From the NCBI GenBank assembly GCA_021296065.1, contig JAGWBD010000012.1, positions 1 through 64,000 of the forward strand: a stretch of DNA of 64,000 bases. The letters are read 5' to 3'. Position numbers and translations under genes: made by a program. Position 1 is the first letter of the stretch. The number at the start of each line of letters is the position of its first letter. The notes under the pieces are model-generated. The model had not been told where the DNA came from and made no database searches. It was given only the letters and a program-made list of their open reading frames with translations. This document shows, one piece after another, positions 17,266 through 26,620 of the stretch. The DNA is from Anaerolineae bacterium (GTDB lineage: Bacteria > Chloroflexota > Anaerolineae > Aggregatilineales > Phototrophicaceae).

Positions 17266-18135
17266 TCAGCAACCGGCGAGGAAGCGGGCCCCCTGCAGCA
17301 CCCCCAGTTGGGTGGCCTCGTCCGTCACGTTGAAGAAATGGTCTTCCAGTTCAACCGAGATCGCGCCCGCATAGTTGTTGTCGCGCAGGATGCTGCAGAT
17401 CTCAATCCAGTCCGACACGCCATGGCCGGGGATCGTGTAACGCCAGTGGAAGCTGCCGTAGGCGTAGGGCTCGGAGAAGGTCGCTTCCTGTTCGTGGCCG
17501 TAACGGTAAAGGTTCTCGGCCATGATCATGCAGTCCTTGCCGTGCACGTGTTTGACGCGCCCGACGAAATCGCGCAGGAAGCGCAGCGGGTCGATGCCCA
17601 TGCGCAGCAGATGCGAGGGATCGTAATTGACCGCCATGGCTTTCGACGGCACTTCGCGGAACATGGCGCCAAAGGTCTCCGGCGTGCAGACCACGGATCC
17701 CGGCCCCGGCCAGCCTTCAATCACGATGTGCGAGTCGCATTCCTCCAGGGTTGGCGCCAGCGCGCTGAAGCTTTCGACCGCGTAGCCAAAGTTCTGCTGG
17801 CGCGGCAGCGAGGGGTCCTTCGGCAGCACGACGATGAAGTAGTTGCGCGCGCCATGCGGCGAGAGCTTGCGTATCGTCTCGGCGCAGAGCGCGACGGCCT
17901 CGCGGCGTTCACCGGGGTCGGGCGAGACCAGCGGCTGAAAGACTGGGAAGTCGACCGAGCCGATACGGAAGCCTGCTTCGCTCAACGCTGCCGTGTCGTC
18001 GAGGTTGTAGGGCGCCAGGTCGATCACGTTCAGGTCGTTGGCCCTGGCCCAGGCGATCATGCCCTGCAGGTCCCGCTCCCAGTTGAATCGTACCCTCCGC
18101 CAGCCAATGGGGAAATTGCCGGTGCGCGTCTTCAT
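17266..18135 (-). CDS. Sugar phosphate isomerase/epimerase (AP endonuclease family 2 fold)
   Basis: A 289-residue TIM-barrel protein of the xylose-isomerase-like superfamily. Metal-site segments are visible: IVIEGWPGPG (Glu), VNYDPSHLLRMG (Asp and His), VKHVHGKD (His) and the late VELEDHFF (Glu). These proteins isomerise or epimerise sugars or inositols using divalent metal. No substrate can be assigned. Its stop lies two bases from the end of the convergent PBP-like gene. A lone sugar isomerase next to a wall-related protein does not by itself show a link. Confidence 0.87.
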   Translation of the reverse strand: MKTRTGNFPIGWRRVRFNWERDLQGMIAWARANDLNVIDLAPYNLDDTAALSEAGFRIGSVDFPVFQPLVSPDPGERREAVALCAETIRKLSPHGARNYFIVVLPKDPSLPRQQNFGYAVESFSALAPTLEECDSHIVIEGWPGPGSVVCTPETFGAMFREVPSKAMAVNYDPSHLLRMGIDPLRFLRDFVGRVKHVHGKDCMIMAENLYRYGHEQEATFSEPYAYGSFHWRYTIPGHGVSDWIEICSILRDNNYAGAISVELEDHFFNVTDEATQLGVLQGARFLAGC

Positions 18136-18196
18136 GCTGCCCCTTGTCCCTTACCTGAAATGGCCTGGTCCCGTAGCGGCCGCAGTATAGCGCGCT

Positions 18197-20023
18197 TCAG
18201 TCCAGCGCCTTGATGACAACGACGTAGTTTACCGGCGTTTCGCCGGCATGGCCGCGCGCCCGGTTGCCGCCCAGCGCCAGTTCGCCGGCCTCGTAAACCC
18301 GACTGTAGAGGTTCAGCAGGCGCGGGTAACGCCACTCATCGCGCAACTCGAGGTGATGCCGGTCGCGTTGCCAGTCGCGCAGCCAGCGCGGCAATTCAAC
18401 GGCGCCGGAATCGTAGCCCACGTAGAGCCGCGCGCGCCGCGTGAGTCGCAGCCGCAGGTACGTTTCGTCGTCGCAATCGCGGTCGACGGCGGCGAGGCGC
18501 AGGGCCGGCAGTCCGCTCAGTTCGGCCGGCATGCGGTCCAGCGCGAAACCGTCCTGCAGATAGGCGGCCTCGCCCGCGCGAAAGGCATAGCGTTGATGGC
18601 CGGCGCCACTGCTGGTTTGCACCCCGTCGAAGAGGATGTTGTCCGGCCCTTCGTAGCGAATGGCGCCGGGCGGAAGCGGACGCTCATGCGTGCCGGCGAT
18701 GACCGCCATGCCGCCCACCACCGAGACCAGCGGCTCCAGTTCGGTCAGCCGTTCTTCGCCAAAGCGCCGCTCCAGCAGGTCCACGAAGGCCGGCACCGCC
18801 GAGGAACCGCCGGTGCGCAGCACGACGTCGATGTCCTCCGCCTGCAGGCCGGCGTCCGCCACCACCTGTTGCAGGCCCTCGTCCACGGCGTCCAGCTCGC
18901 GCGCGATCATGCGCTCGAAGCGCACACGCGTTATCTGCTCGCGGATCCGGATCGGCCCCTCTTCAAAGACCAGTTCGGTTTCCGTCTCTTCCGACAGACG
19001 ACGTTTGGCCCCCTCGATTTCGCGGAAAAGCTGGAAACCGAGGTTGCGCGTGACCAGGGCCTCCAGCGCTTTCAGCGCCTGCGGGTCGCTGCTGGTCTGC
19101 TGAAACTCGCGGATGCGTTCCAGGTTGTGCGGACGCGAGAGGTCCGACATGGTCTGCCAGCTCGTCAGCATCTCCAGCCAGTCCGAAGGAAAGAGACGTC
19201 GCTCGCGGTCGGTCACGCCGCGGCCGAAATAACGCGTCAGCGAGCGCATGATGGCCCGGTCAAGGTCGTCGCCGCCGACCAGCACGCCGCGGCTGGCGAG
19301 GATCTCCGGCGCCTGTTCACCGCCGAGCCGCGCCACCGTCAGGTCCAGCGTGCCGCCGCCGAAGTCGAAAACCAGGCAGGTCTCGCGCCTTTCGCTGCGC
19401 ACGTGGTGCAGCCAGGCGACGGCCAGCGGCTCGGTGGCGAAGCGGATATCGCGGAAGCCGGCCTCCAGCGCCGCCGTGTAGAGAATCTCCTCGGCGCGGG
19501 CGTCGACACGCGAGTCCTGCGAAAAGCGCACCGGCCGGCCGATGACCACATCCTCGCAGTCGGCCCCGAAGTGCAATTGCGCGCTGTTGCGCAGCGCCGT
19601 CAGCAGCAGCGCGATGAGCTGGTCGACCGTGAAATAGCGCTCAAAGATGCGCGTGCCTTCGTAGTCCGGGTTGCGCAAAATGGTCTTGACCGACTGCAGC
19701 AGGCGGCCATGGGCCGCCACGTCGACCAGCGCCGCCAGTTCCTGCTCGTAGCTGATGGCGTCGGCGTCGCGGCCGGCCACGACGATCTCGGCCGAGCCGA
19801 CGATCTGCCGCCGCCAGCGCACCGGGCGACCCGTGTCGTGCTCCAGATAGGCGAAGGCGGCCTCAATGCCAACGGTGCTCTGCTGCTCGCGGTCGATGTA
19901 GATCAGCGAGGGCAGCACGAAGGGGTTTTCGTTGTCCGGGTTGGTGCGCACCGCCGTGAGCCGCTCGCCGTCGTAAAAGGCGACGGCCGAATTGGTGGTG
20001 CCGAAGTCTATGCCGAGGCGCAC
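18197..20023 (-). CDS. Hsp70-family chaperone (YegD-like)
   Basis: A 608-residue actin-like ATPase. Phosphate loop 1 is IDFGTTNSAVAFYDG at the N-terminus, phosphate loop 2 is VFDFGGGTLDLTVARLGG and the adenosine motif is VVLRTGGSSAVPAFVDLL. The C-terminal 170 residues are beta-rich but do not resemble the canonical DnaK substrate-binding domain and lid, which places it with the YegD-like Hsp70s of unknown clients. It has no grpE or dnaJ directly beside it, but a J-protein is at 8637-9488. Its start faces the helix-hairpin-helix gene across a 116-base divergent region. Confidence 0.92.
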   Translation of the reverse strand: MRLGIDFGTTNSAVAFYDGERLTAVRTNPDNENPFVLPSLIYIDREQQSTVGIEAAFAYLEHDTGRPVRWRRQIVGSAEIVVAGRDADAISYEQELAALVDVAAHGRLLQSVKTILRNPDYEGTRIFERYFTVDQLIALLLTALRNSAQLHFGADCEDVVIGRPVRFSQDSRVDARAEEILYTAALEAGFRDIRFATEPLAVAWLHHVRSERRETCLVFDFGGGTLDLTVARLGGEQAPEILASRGVLVGGDDLDRAIMRSLTRYFGRGVTDRERRLFPSDWLEMLTSWQTMSDLSRPHNLERIREFQQTSSDPQALKALEALVTRNLGFQLFREIEGAKRRLSEETETELVFEEGPIRIREQITRVRFERMIARELDAVDEGLQQVVADAGLQAEDIDVVLRTGGSSAVPAFVDLLERRFGEERLTELEPLVSVVGGMAVIAGTHERPLPPGAIRYEGPDNILFDGVQTSSGAGHQRYAFRAGEAAYLQDGFALDRMPAELSGLPALRLAAVDRDCDDETYLRLRLTRRARLYVGYDSGAVELPRWLRDWQRDRHHLELRDEWRYPRLLNLYSRVYEAGELALGGNRARGHAGETPVNYVVVIKALD

Positions 20024-20139
20024 GGGAATCCCCTGTCAGGATTGGCTGGAAGAATTGTACTTGCCGGTCAATTGCTCTGGCGGTGAATGGCCTGGCAGAG
20101 TACACTGGCGCCCGTTCCTGGTCAAGCGGGGAGAGGCTC

Positions 20140-20625
20140 GTGTCGCGCGAATTTCGTCATCTGGTTGCCACCCTGTTGCTGACGCTGGCCGGTTTTCAGT
20201 TCATCCGGCTGTGGATCATTGAGGAAGGCGCATTACCCGACTGGCCGTTGCCGCTGGCGCTGGCGATTGTCGGCCTCGTGCTGGCCGCCTGGCCGCAGCG
20301 CGCAGAGGTCGAGACCAGCCTCGTGGCACTGGATGGCAGCGACGCCCTGCCCCAGGTCGCTGGCGACGACCTGACGCTCATCAAGGGCATCGGACCGCAG
20401 CGGGCCCGTAACCTGGCGCAGGCCGGTTGCCCGCGTTTCAGCGACCTCGCGCGCCTCAGCGAATCCGAACTGGCGCGCCTGCTGGAAGACGTCGGCGCCG
20501 TGCCACCCTCGGCGGCCGCCCTGCGCTCCTGGATCCGCCAGGCGCAGATCGCCGGCGACGGCGACATGGCCTGGCTGCGCGAGTATCAGGCGACGCTCAA
20601 CCCCGCCGGTGAAGAAATCGCGTAG
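20140..20625 (+). CDS. Two-helix membrane protein with helix-hairpin-helix domain
   Basis: A 161-residue protein. Two hydrophobic segments (about residues 6-25 and 32-50) are followed after a linker by DDLTLIKGIGPQRARNLAQ, a helix-hairpin-helix motif of the kind found in ribosomal-protein-like and DNA-binding proteins, and a second helical half to the C-terminus. The KGIGP core usually binds DNA or RNA backbone or serves as a protein interface. I use the GTG at 20140 because a GGGGAGAGG site lies just before it; the upstream ATG has none. Function unknown; a membrane tether for nucleic acid is one possibility. Confidence 0.68.
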   Translation: MSREFRHLVATLLLTLAGFQFIRLWIIEEGALPDWPLPLALAIVGLVLAAWPQRAEVETSLVALDGSDALPQVAGDDLTLIKGIGPQRARNLAQAGCPRFSDLARLSESELARLLEDVGAVPPSAAALRSWIRQAQIAGDGDMAWLREYQATLNPAGEEIA

Positions 20626-20637
20626 CAACCAACCCTG

Positions 20638-20988
20638 TCAGGCAGGCTCACAGAATTTGTAAAGGTTGCCGTCCACGTCCAGCACGGCAAATTCGAGGCC
20701 CCATGGCTGCTCTTGCAGCGGCCCGTTGGGATGGATGATCCCCTGCGCCTGGTAATCCTCGTAAAGTGAACGCGCGTCGCTGACATACACGTAGCAGCTG
20801 GTGTTCTGGGCAATGTAACGATCGCTGCAGAGCCAGTAATGCACGCTGACCTCGTCGCGCTGGAAGATGGCGTAGTCCTCGTGTTGCGCGACGCAGCGAA
20901 AGCCCAGGCGTTGCTCGCAAAACCCGACCGTGCGCGCAATATCCAGAGAGGCCAGCACGGCAGCGATGCGCTTCAGTCGGGTTGTCAT
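20638..20988 (-). CDS. VOC-superfamily (glyoxalase/bleomycin-resistance-like) protein
   Basis: A 116-residue single VOC module with paired beta-alpha-beta-beta-beta units. Characteristic segments are RTVGFCEQRLGFRC, the middle QRDEVSVHYWLCSDRY and the ending WGLEFAVLDVDGNLYKFCEP, which has a family-type Glu near the C-terminus. Members bind metal and open or sequester small molecules, including antibiotics such as bleomycin. It ends 12 bases from the convergent upstream gene, and clpC lies downstream on the same strand after a 30-base gap. Confidence 0.82.
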   Translation of the reverse strand: MTTRLKRIAAVLASLDIARTVGFCEQRLGFRCVAQHEDYAIFQRDEVSVHYWLCSDRYIAQNTSCYVYVSDARSLYEDYQAQGIIHPNGPLQEQPWGLEFAVLDVDGNLYKFCEPA

Positions 20989-21018
20989 GATTAAGGTTAC
21001 TGTGCCATGCGCCAGGGC

Positions 21019-23529
21019 TCAGGCCGGAGCGGCTTCCTCGCCCTCTTCTTCCATGGCCTCCAGCGTCAAATGGCCGTCCTCATCGACGTCGGTCAGCACG
21101 ATGCCCGCCAGCGGGAAGCGCCCGGAGAGGATGCCGTCGGAGAGCACGTCCTCGACCTCGTTCTGAATCAGGCGCCGCAGCGGTCGCGCGCCGAATTCGG
21201 GATCGTAGCCGTGGTCGGCCAGCCAGCCGCGCGCCTCGTCGCTCACCTCCAGCGTCATGGCATGTTCCAGCAGACGCTCGCGCACCTTGTCCAGCTCCAG
21301 CTCCACGATGTCGCGGATTTCGTCGCGCGTCAGGGAGCGGAAGACGACGGTGGCATCGACGCGATTGAGGAATTCGGGCCGGAAGGCGCGGCGCAACTGC
21401 TCCATCACGTTGCGGCGCATGTCCACGTAGGCTTCCTGTTCGCTGACGGATTCGTCGCGCTGCAGGTCAAAGCCAAGGCTGGTGTTGCGCTTGATGGTGT
21501 CCGCGCCGACGTTGCTGGTCATGACGATGATGGCGTTGCGGAAGTTGATATTGCGGCCGCGCGCGTCGCTCAACTGCCCCTCTTCCATCACCTGCAGCAG
21601 CATGTTGAAGGCCTCCGGATGGGCCTTCTCGATCTCGTCAAAGACGACGATGCTGTAGGGGCGGCGGCGAATGGCCTCGGTCAACTGGCCGGCGTCCTCG
21701 TAACCCACGTAGCCGGGCGGGGCGCCCACCAGGCGCGCCACCGAATGCCGCTCCATAAACTCCGACATGTCCAGCTGCACCAGGGCGTCCTCGCTGCCGA
21801 AGAGAAACTCGGCCAGGGCCTTGGTCAGCTCTGTCTTGCCGACCCCCGTCGGCCCGAGGAACATGAAGGAGCCGATCGGCCGGCGCGGGTCTTTCAGACC
21901 GGCGCGGGCGCGGCGCACCGCCTTGCTGATGGCGTCAATGGCCTCGTTCTGGCCGACGATGCGCTGGTGCAGGGCCTCTTCCATCTGCATCAGCCGTTCG
22001 CTTTCCTCGCCGGCAATGCGCATCACCGGGATGCCGGTCCACATCGAGACGACCTCGGCGATGTCCTCGGCCGTCAGGCGCGGCTGGTTGTTCTGTGCGT
22101 TCCAATTGGCCTTGAGCCCGTCCAGCGATTCACCCAGAGTTTCGCGCTGTTGCTCCAGGTGGCCCAGACGCTCGTCACGCGCCGGGTCCACCGGCCCTTC
22201 CTCCGCCTCCAGCGCCAGCAAGGCGATATCTTCGCGTACGCGCCGCAGTTCCTTCTCCATGTTGCGCACGCGCGCCGCCTCGGGGCTCTTGTACATGCGC
22301 AGGCGCGCGGCGGCCTCGTCAATCAGGTCGATGGCCTTGTCCGGCAGGAAGCGGTCCGGCACGTAGCGCGCCGACAGGTGAGCGGCCTGCTCGATGGCGT
22401 CGTTGGTAATCTCGACGTTGTGATGTTCCTGATAGGGGACGCGAATCCCCTGCAGAATCTCGATGGTCTCGTCCACGCCGGGCTCGTCCACCTGAATCTG
22501 CTGAAAACGACGCTCCAGCGCGGCGTCGTTCTCAATGTGCTTGCGGTATTCGTCCATGGTGGTGGCGCCGATGCACTGCAGTTCGCCGCGTGAGAGGGCC
22601 GGCTTGAGGATGTTGGCCGCGTCGACGCTGCTGCCGGCCGAGCCGGCGCCCACCAGCATGTGCACCTCGTCGATGAAAAGTATGCTGTCCGAGGACTTGA
22701 GTTCCTCAATGACCCGCTTGAGCCGTTCCTCGAACTGGCCGCGGTACATCGTGCCCGCCACCAGCGAGCCGACGTCCAGTTGCAGCACACGTTTGTTCAG
22801 CAGGGGTCGCGGCGTGTCGCCGCTGACGATACGCTGCGCCAGGCCCTCGACGATGGCCGTCTTGCCCACGCCAGGCTCGCCGATCAGCGCCGGGTTGTTC
22901 TTGCGCCGCCGGCTGAGCACCTGGATCACGCGCTCGATCTCGATTTCACGACCCACCACCGGGTCCAGCTTGCCCTCCTGGGCCGCCGCGGTCAGGTCCG
23001 TCGCCAACTGGTCGACCAGTTGCGTCTTGCCTTCCCGCTGGCGCGAACGACGCTCTTCCTGCGGCGCCTGGCGGGGTTGCAGGGGGCTCTCCTGCAGCAC
23101 ACGGCGCGTCTGACGCCGCACTTCTTCCGGGCTGACGCCCAGACGCTTCAGCACCTCGATGGCGACGCCATCGGTCTGGCGCACCAGGCCCAGCAGCAAA
23201 TGCTCCGTGCCAATGTAATGGTGGCCGAGGCGCCGCGCCTCGTCGACGGCCAGTTCCAGCACGCGCTTGGTGCCCGGTGACAAGTCTATCTGGGTGTCGC
23301 CGTTGCGGGTGCCGGCGCGCGTCAGCCGTTCGACCAGTTCCTCAATGCGCCGTTGCTCAAGACCCAGGTCGCGCAGCACGCGACCGGCCACGCCACCTTC
23401 CTCGCGCATCAGGCCCATCAGCAAGTGTTCGGTGCCAATGGTGCTGTGTCGAAAACGCTCCGCCTCCTCCTGCGCCAGGCTGAGGACGCGTCGGGCCCGC
23501 TGGGTGAAACGTTCCATCTTGTTTGGCAC
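21019..23529 (-). CDS. clpC: ATP-dependent Clp protease ATP-binding subunit ClpC
   Basis: An 836-residue Hsp100 unfoldase. Two Clp N-repeats (about 1-140) precede AAA-1 with Walker A GEPGVGKT (217-224), a short middle region (about 400-480) and AAA-2 with Walker A GPTGVGKT (559-566). The middle region is the short ClpC type, not the long ClpB coiled coil. It unfolds proteins for ClpP; clpP is not in the window. I choose the GTG at 23529 because GGGAGGT lies 5 bases before it; the ATG four codons on is too far from that site. An extended -10 promoter is at 23600-23608. Confidence 0.95.
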   Translation of the reverse strand: MPNKMERFTQRARRVLSLAQEEAERFRHSTIGTEHLLMGLMREEGGVAGRVLRDLGLEQRRIEELVERLTRAGTRNGDTQIDLSPGTKRVLELAVDEARRLGHHYIGTEHLLLGLVRQTDGVAIEVLKRLGVSPEEVRRQTRRVLQESPLQPRQAPQEERRSRQREGKTQLVDQLATDLTAAAQEGKLDPVVGREIEIERVIQVLSRRRKNNPALIGEPGVGKTAIVEGLAQRIVSGDTPRPLLNKRVLQLDVGSLVAGTMYRGQFEERLKRVIEELKSSDSILFIDEVHMLVGAGSAGSSVDAANILKPALSRGELQCIGATTMDEYRKHIENDAALERRFQQIQVDEPGVDETIEILQGIRVPYQEHHNVEITNDAIEQAAHLSARYVPDRFLPDKAIDLIDEAAARLRMYKSPEAARVRNMEKELRRVREDIALLALEAEEGPVDPARDERLGHLEQQRETLGESLDGLKANWNAQNNQPRLTAEDIAEVVSMWTGIPVMRIAGEESERLMQMEEALHQRIVGQNEAIDAISKAVRRARAGLKDPRRPIGSFMFLGPTGVGKTELTKALAEFLFGSEDALVQLDMSEFMERHSVARLVGAPPGYVGYEDAGQLTEAIRRRPYSIVVFDEIEKAHPEAFNMLLQVMEEGQLSDARGRNINFRNAIIVMTSNVGADTIKRNTSLGFDLQRDESVSEQEAYVDMRRNVMEQLRRAFRPEFLNRVDATVVFRSLTRDEIRDIVELELDKVRERLLEHAMTLEVSDEARGWLADHGYDPEFGARPLRRLIQNEVEDVLSDGILSGRFPLAGIVLTDVDEDGHLTLEAMEEEGEEAAPA

Positions 23530-23599
23530 GTTGACCTCCCTTCGCGGGACCCCGTCGTTCAGGCGCGTTCGACCTTGCGGGGTCATGGCGGCGTCAATC

Positions 23600-23608
23600 A
23601 GTATACCA
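23600..23608 (-). promoter_or_regulatory. Extended -10 promoter for clpC
   Basis: On the minus strand the sequence reads TGGTATACT, an extended -10 element about 70 bases before the clpC GTG. No good -35 is seen, as is usual for extended -10 promoters. Confidence 0.45.
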
Positions 23609-23677
23609 CCGCCATCCCGCGGACAAGGCCGGATTCACAGCTTGTCAACAGATATCCTGGAGAATCTTAATGTTGCT

Positions 23678-25246
23678 TCAGGAAAGCCAGTCCTGGTCGA
23701 GGTACTCGGCGGAGTTGACGGCCTTCAGGCTGAGGCCCAGTCGGCGGGCCGCGACGTCCATCTTGACGACGCGCAACGTCAGCGTCTCACCTTCATTGAC
23801 CACGTCGCGCGGGTGGTTGATGCGCTGCTCGGCGAGTTCCGAGATGTGAATCAGGCCCTCGATCTCGGGCGCGGCCACCAGGCGCGCAAAGGCGCCGAAA
23901 TTCGTCAGCTTGGTGACCAGCCCCTGAACCAGCTGGCCGACCTTGTAGTCGATAGCGACCGTGTCCCAGGGGTCAGCCGCCTGGCGGCGGATGCTGAGCC
24001 CGATGCGCTTGCGCTGCGTGTCCACGCTGATCACCTCGACGCGCACCTCGTCACCCACCTTGAGGGCATCGCGCGGGTGGTTGACGTGCTGCCAGGAGAT
24101 TTCTGTCAGGTGCACCAGCCCTTCGGCGCCGCCAATGTCGACGAAAGCGCCAAAATCCACCAGGCTGACGACGCGTCCCTCGCGCACCTCACCGACGCGC
24201 AGTTCCTGCACCAGCTTTTCCTTGCGGGATTCGCGCTGTTCCCTGGCAGCGGCCCGTTCGGACAGGATCAGGCGGTTGCGACTGCGGTCCACCTCAATCA
24301 CCTTGACGGCGATCGGCTGGTTGACCATGCCGCCCCAGCGCTCCTGCGGCGTCGAGCCGGAGGCACTGCGTCGTTCGTTGCCGATCTGACTCTGCGGCAC
24401 AAAGCCGCGCACCAACCCGAAACGTACGATCAGCCCGCCCTTGTTGTAACCGGCGATCAGACTGTCAAAGACTTCCTGGCTCTTGTGGCAGGCTTCCGCC
24501 TTGCGCCAGTCCATTTCTTCCTGGGCATGCGTCACCGAGAGGCGAATGTTGCCCTGGTGATCATGGGGGTTGACGATGTAGACGGGGAGCGTCGCGCCGG
24601 GTTGCAACTGCTCAATTTGCTCGCGTTGCATGCGCTCCAGTTCACGACCGGGCACAATGCCTTCGTGCCCGTCGCCGAGGTCGATGCGCACCTCGGTCGG
24701 AGACGTGCTCAACACCGTGCCATCGACCACCTCACCGCGCTGAAAGGGTGTGGCAGGCGGTGGCGCTTCACTTTCAGCGGCCGGCGTTGCAGCAGCCGCG
24801 TCCACAGCGTCCTCGACAGCGCCCTGCTCTTGCGCCTCGTCAACGGGCGCTGCCACGACCGGGTCGGCCGGGGTCGCATCGGCGGCAGGTTCTGCTTCGT
24901 CGACCGTCGCAGCAGCGATTTCCTCTTGCGCCTCGTCAGCAGGCGCCGCCGCTACGGGTTCGGCCGGGGCCGCATCAGCCGCAGGTTCGATTTCGTCGAC
25001 CGCAGCAGCAGCGCTTGCCCCCTGCGCCTCATCGACGGTCTCCGCCGGAGTCTTGTCGGCAGTTGTGACCGTGGCGTCCGCCTCTTCCACACCGTTGCAG
25101 GCAGCGTCAACAGGCGCTTCGCCTGTTACATCATTTTTGTCTGCCAGAGGCGCCGTCTCTGCCACAACCGGAACTTCATCAGGTTGCGACTGACCCTCCG
25201 GACGGGCCAGCGGCTCGGCCTCAGCACCTGCTTGTTTTGCTTCCAT
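23678..25246 (-). CDS. S1 RNA-binding-domain protein (ribosomal protein S1-like) with Ala/Glu-rich N-terminal extension
   Basis: A 522-residue protein with four S1 (OB-fold) domains from about residue 168 to the end; the third and fourth are typical (VVSLVDFGAFVDIGGAEGLVH and TKLTNFGAFARL cores, each ending in a NHPRD segment). Residues 1-165 are low-complexity Ala/Glu/Pro with a roughly 31-residue repeat occurring twice. S1 proteins help mRNA bind the ribosome and, in shorter forms, act in RNA decay; the four-domain form is common outside Proteobacteria. It follows a well-formed promoter at 25285-25313. Confidence 0.88.
   Translation of the reverse strand: MEAKQAGAEAEPLARPEGQSQPDEVPVVAETAPLADKNDVTGEAPVDAACNGVEEADATVTTADKTPAETVDEAQGASAAAAVDEIEPAADAAPAEPVAAAPADEAQEEIAAATVDEAEPAADATPADPVVAAPVDEAQEQGAVEDAVDAAAATPAAESEAPPPATPFQRGEVVDGTVLSTSPTEVRIDLGDGHEGIVPGRELERMQREQIEQLQPGATLPVYIVNPHDHQGNIRLSVTHAQEEMDWRKAEACHKSQEVFDSLIAGYNKGGLIVRFGLVRGFVPQSQIGNERRSASGSTPQERWGGMVNQPIAVKVIEVDRSRNRLILSERAAAREQRESRKEKLVQELRVGEVREGRVVSLVDFGAFVDIGGAEGLVHLTEISWQHVNHPRDALKVGDEVRVEVISVDTQRKRIGLSIRRQAADPWDTVAIDYKVGQLVQGLVTKLTNFGAFARLVAAPEIEGLIHISELAEQRINHPRDVVNEGETLTLRVVKMDVAARRLGLSLKAVNSAEYLDQDWLS
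24824..25012 (-). repeat. Two-copy imperfect repeat in the S1-protein N-terminal extension
   Basis: Two tandem units of about 31 codons, each running roughly AAA(T)VDE.EPAADA.PA.PV and ending in DEAQE. The conserved positions are the acidic VDE, EPAADA and DEAQ blocks. Confidence 0.7.
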
Positions 25247-25284
25247 GCCGTTCGACTTGTCCCTGAAGTTGCGCTCTGCGCGAC

Positions 25285-25313
25285 AGTATACCTGAACAGG
25301 ACGTTAATTCCAA
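25285..25313 (-). promoter_or_regulatory. Sigma-70-type promoter for the S1-domain gene
   Basis: On the minus strand TTGGAA (25308-25313), a 17-base spacer and TATACT (25285-25290) lie about 40 bases before the ATG at 25246. Confidence 0.5.
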
Positions 25314-25388
25314 ACACAACTGTTATGTCCGTCTTGTTCGCGTTCCGGCCCTGCGCTAGAGTCGAAGGCAGCAAAGGCAAGGCTTGAT

Positions 25389-26090
25389 GTGAAGACCTCC
25401 TGTTTCTCACTGTACAAGGGACCGGGCCGCGTCGGCATTTCCGTCGGCCGACCGCGCAATGTCAGGCGCAGCGACTATGAAGTGTATCCGGCGCTGGCGC
25501 CCGAGTGGAGTTGGCTGGGTCTGCCTCAGGCGGAGTATTTGACCCTCTATCACAAGCGCCTGGCCGCTCTGGACGCGCAAATGGTCTGGGACGAGTTGCA
25601 CGCGCTCGTGCCAGGTGAGGAGCCCGTGCTGCTGTGTTTCGAGGAGCCACCGTTGACGGAGGACCACTGGTGCCACCGTCAAATCGTGGCGCAGTGGTTC
25701 CGCGAGGAACTGGGACAGGAAGTGACGGAGCTTGAGACTGGATTGAGCCGCAACCCGCCTTCGCCAGTCACGGACAGTCAACGGGATTTGGCCGCGTCAC
25801 AAGAACGCTTGATAGACCACATAGACTATGTTGACCCCCGTTCCCGTTCACTGGACCAGCCAGTTTCACTGGAAGAACTGCAGGAACATTGTGAACGCCA
25901 CTACGGGGCGCTGGAGGCCCTTTGGCAGGCGCAACGCAAGGGCGATCAGGAGGCGAGCGACCAGGCTGGCGTTGAAGTCGCCCTGGCGCGCGTACAGGTG
26001 CTCGCCGGCTGGCAGCGCATGAGGAAAATCGAGCGCGCGCTGGCAGTTCGGCGCCGCATGATTCCAGACTCAATTATCAGGGACGTGTAA
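25389..26090 (+). CDS. DUF488-family-like protein
   Basis: A 233-residue protein. The N-terminal half resembles DUF488, with LTLYHKRLAALDAQMVWDEL, the strand PVLLCFEEPPLTEDHWCHR holding a conserved cysteine and the CHR motif, and an acidic segment after it. The C-terminal 100 residues (SLEELQEHCERHYGALEALW and on) are helical and charged and not recognised. Translation starts at the GTG at 25389. The gene is somewhat less G+C-rich than its neighbours, which may indicate transfer. DUF488 proteins are of unknown function. Confidence 0.72.
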   Translation: MKTSCFSLYKGPGRVGISVGRPRNVRRSDYEVYPALAPEWSWLGLPQAEYLTLYHKRLAALDAQMVWDELHALVPGEEPVLLCFEEPPLTEDHWCHRQIVAQWFREELGQEVTELETGLSRNPPSPVTDSQRDLAASQERLIDHIDYVDPRSRSLDQPVSLEELQEHCERHYGALEALWQAQRKGDQEASDQAGVEVALARVQVLAGWQRMRKIERALAVRRRMIPDSIIRDV

Positions 26091-26105
26091 GCAAAGGAGT
26101 TGAAA

Positions 26106-26540
26106 ATGGCCGTACGCAAGGCAGACGCAACCTGGAACGGCAACCTGGGCGATGGCAGCGGGACCATGAACATGGCCAGCGGCGCCTGGTCGGGCCCCTA
26201 CTCGGTCGGCTCGCGCTTCGGTGAGGACGCCGGCACCAACCCCGAGGAACTCATCGCCGCCGCGCATGCCGGCTGCTTCTCAATGGCCCTCAGCGCCGGT
26301 CTCACCCGCGCCGGCCTTGAACCCACGCGCGTGAGTACCAGCGCCCGCGTGCACATCAACAGCGTGCCTGGCGGCTTCGCCATCGACAAAATCGAGCTGG
26401 ACTGCGAGGCCGTCGTGCCTGGCATCGACGACGCGCAGTTCCAGGAAATGGCCAACGCCACCAAAACCGGCTGCCCGGTGTCCGCGGCGCTGGCCGCCGT
26501 CCCGGAAATCACGCTTGACGCCCGCCTGCTGGAGGCCTGA
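26106..26540 (+). CDS. OsmC-family peroxiredoxin
   Basis: A 144-residue OsmC/Ohr-type hydroperoxide reductase. The two redox cysteines are in HAGCFSMALS and TKTGCPVSAAL, and the family segments TNPEELIAAAHAGC and NGNLGDGSGTMN are present. It reduces organic or inorganic hydroperoxides in the cytoplasm with dithiol reductants. The ATG at 26106 has an AAAGGAG site 6 bases before it, and an intrinsic terminator follows at 26566-26594. It may share a transcript with the DUF488 gene 15 bases upstream. Confidence 0.93.
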   Translation: MAVRKADATWNGNLGDGSGTMNMASGAWSGPYSVGSRFGEDAGTNPEELIAAAHAGCFSMALSAGLTRAGLEPTRVSTSARVHINSVPGGFAIDKIELDCEAVVPGIDDAQFQEMANATKTGCPVSAALAAVPEITLDARLLEA

Positions 26541-26565
26541 GGCCGGTTAAGCGACCAGAGTGACG

Positions 26566-26594
26566 GGGCGCTTCTGCCGCGAAGCGCCCTTTTT
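26566..26594 (+). terminator. Intrinsic terminator after the OsmC gene
   Basis: A 9-bp perfect stem (GGGCGCTTC at 26566-26574 with GAAGCGCCC at 26581-26589), a 6-base loop and a run of five T. Confidence 0.85.
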
Positions 26595-26620
26595 CGCGCC
26601 CCGTCCCCCACCGGCACCGG

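Noticed and set aside
18248-20086. 612-codon plus-strand frame opposite the Hsp70 gene
   Set aside because: Mirror frame of a well-supported Hsp70 gene; no motif and biased composition.
21007-22593. 528-codon plus-strand frame opposite clpC
   Set aside because: Antisense shadow of an unmistakable ClpC gene.
24824-25012. CRISPR-like or satellite repeat
   Set aside because: The repeat lies in frame within a coding region and reflects a low-complexity protein segment; no spacer-repeat periodicity exists anywhere in the window.
26100-26105. TTG as the OsmC start
   Set aside because: The TTG overlaps the ribosome binding site; the ATG at 26106 has ideal spacing from AAAGGAG.
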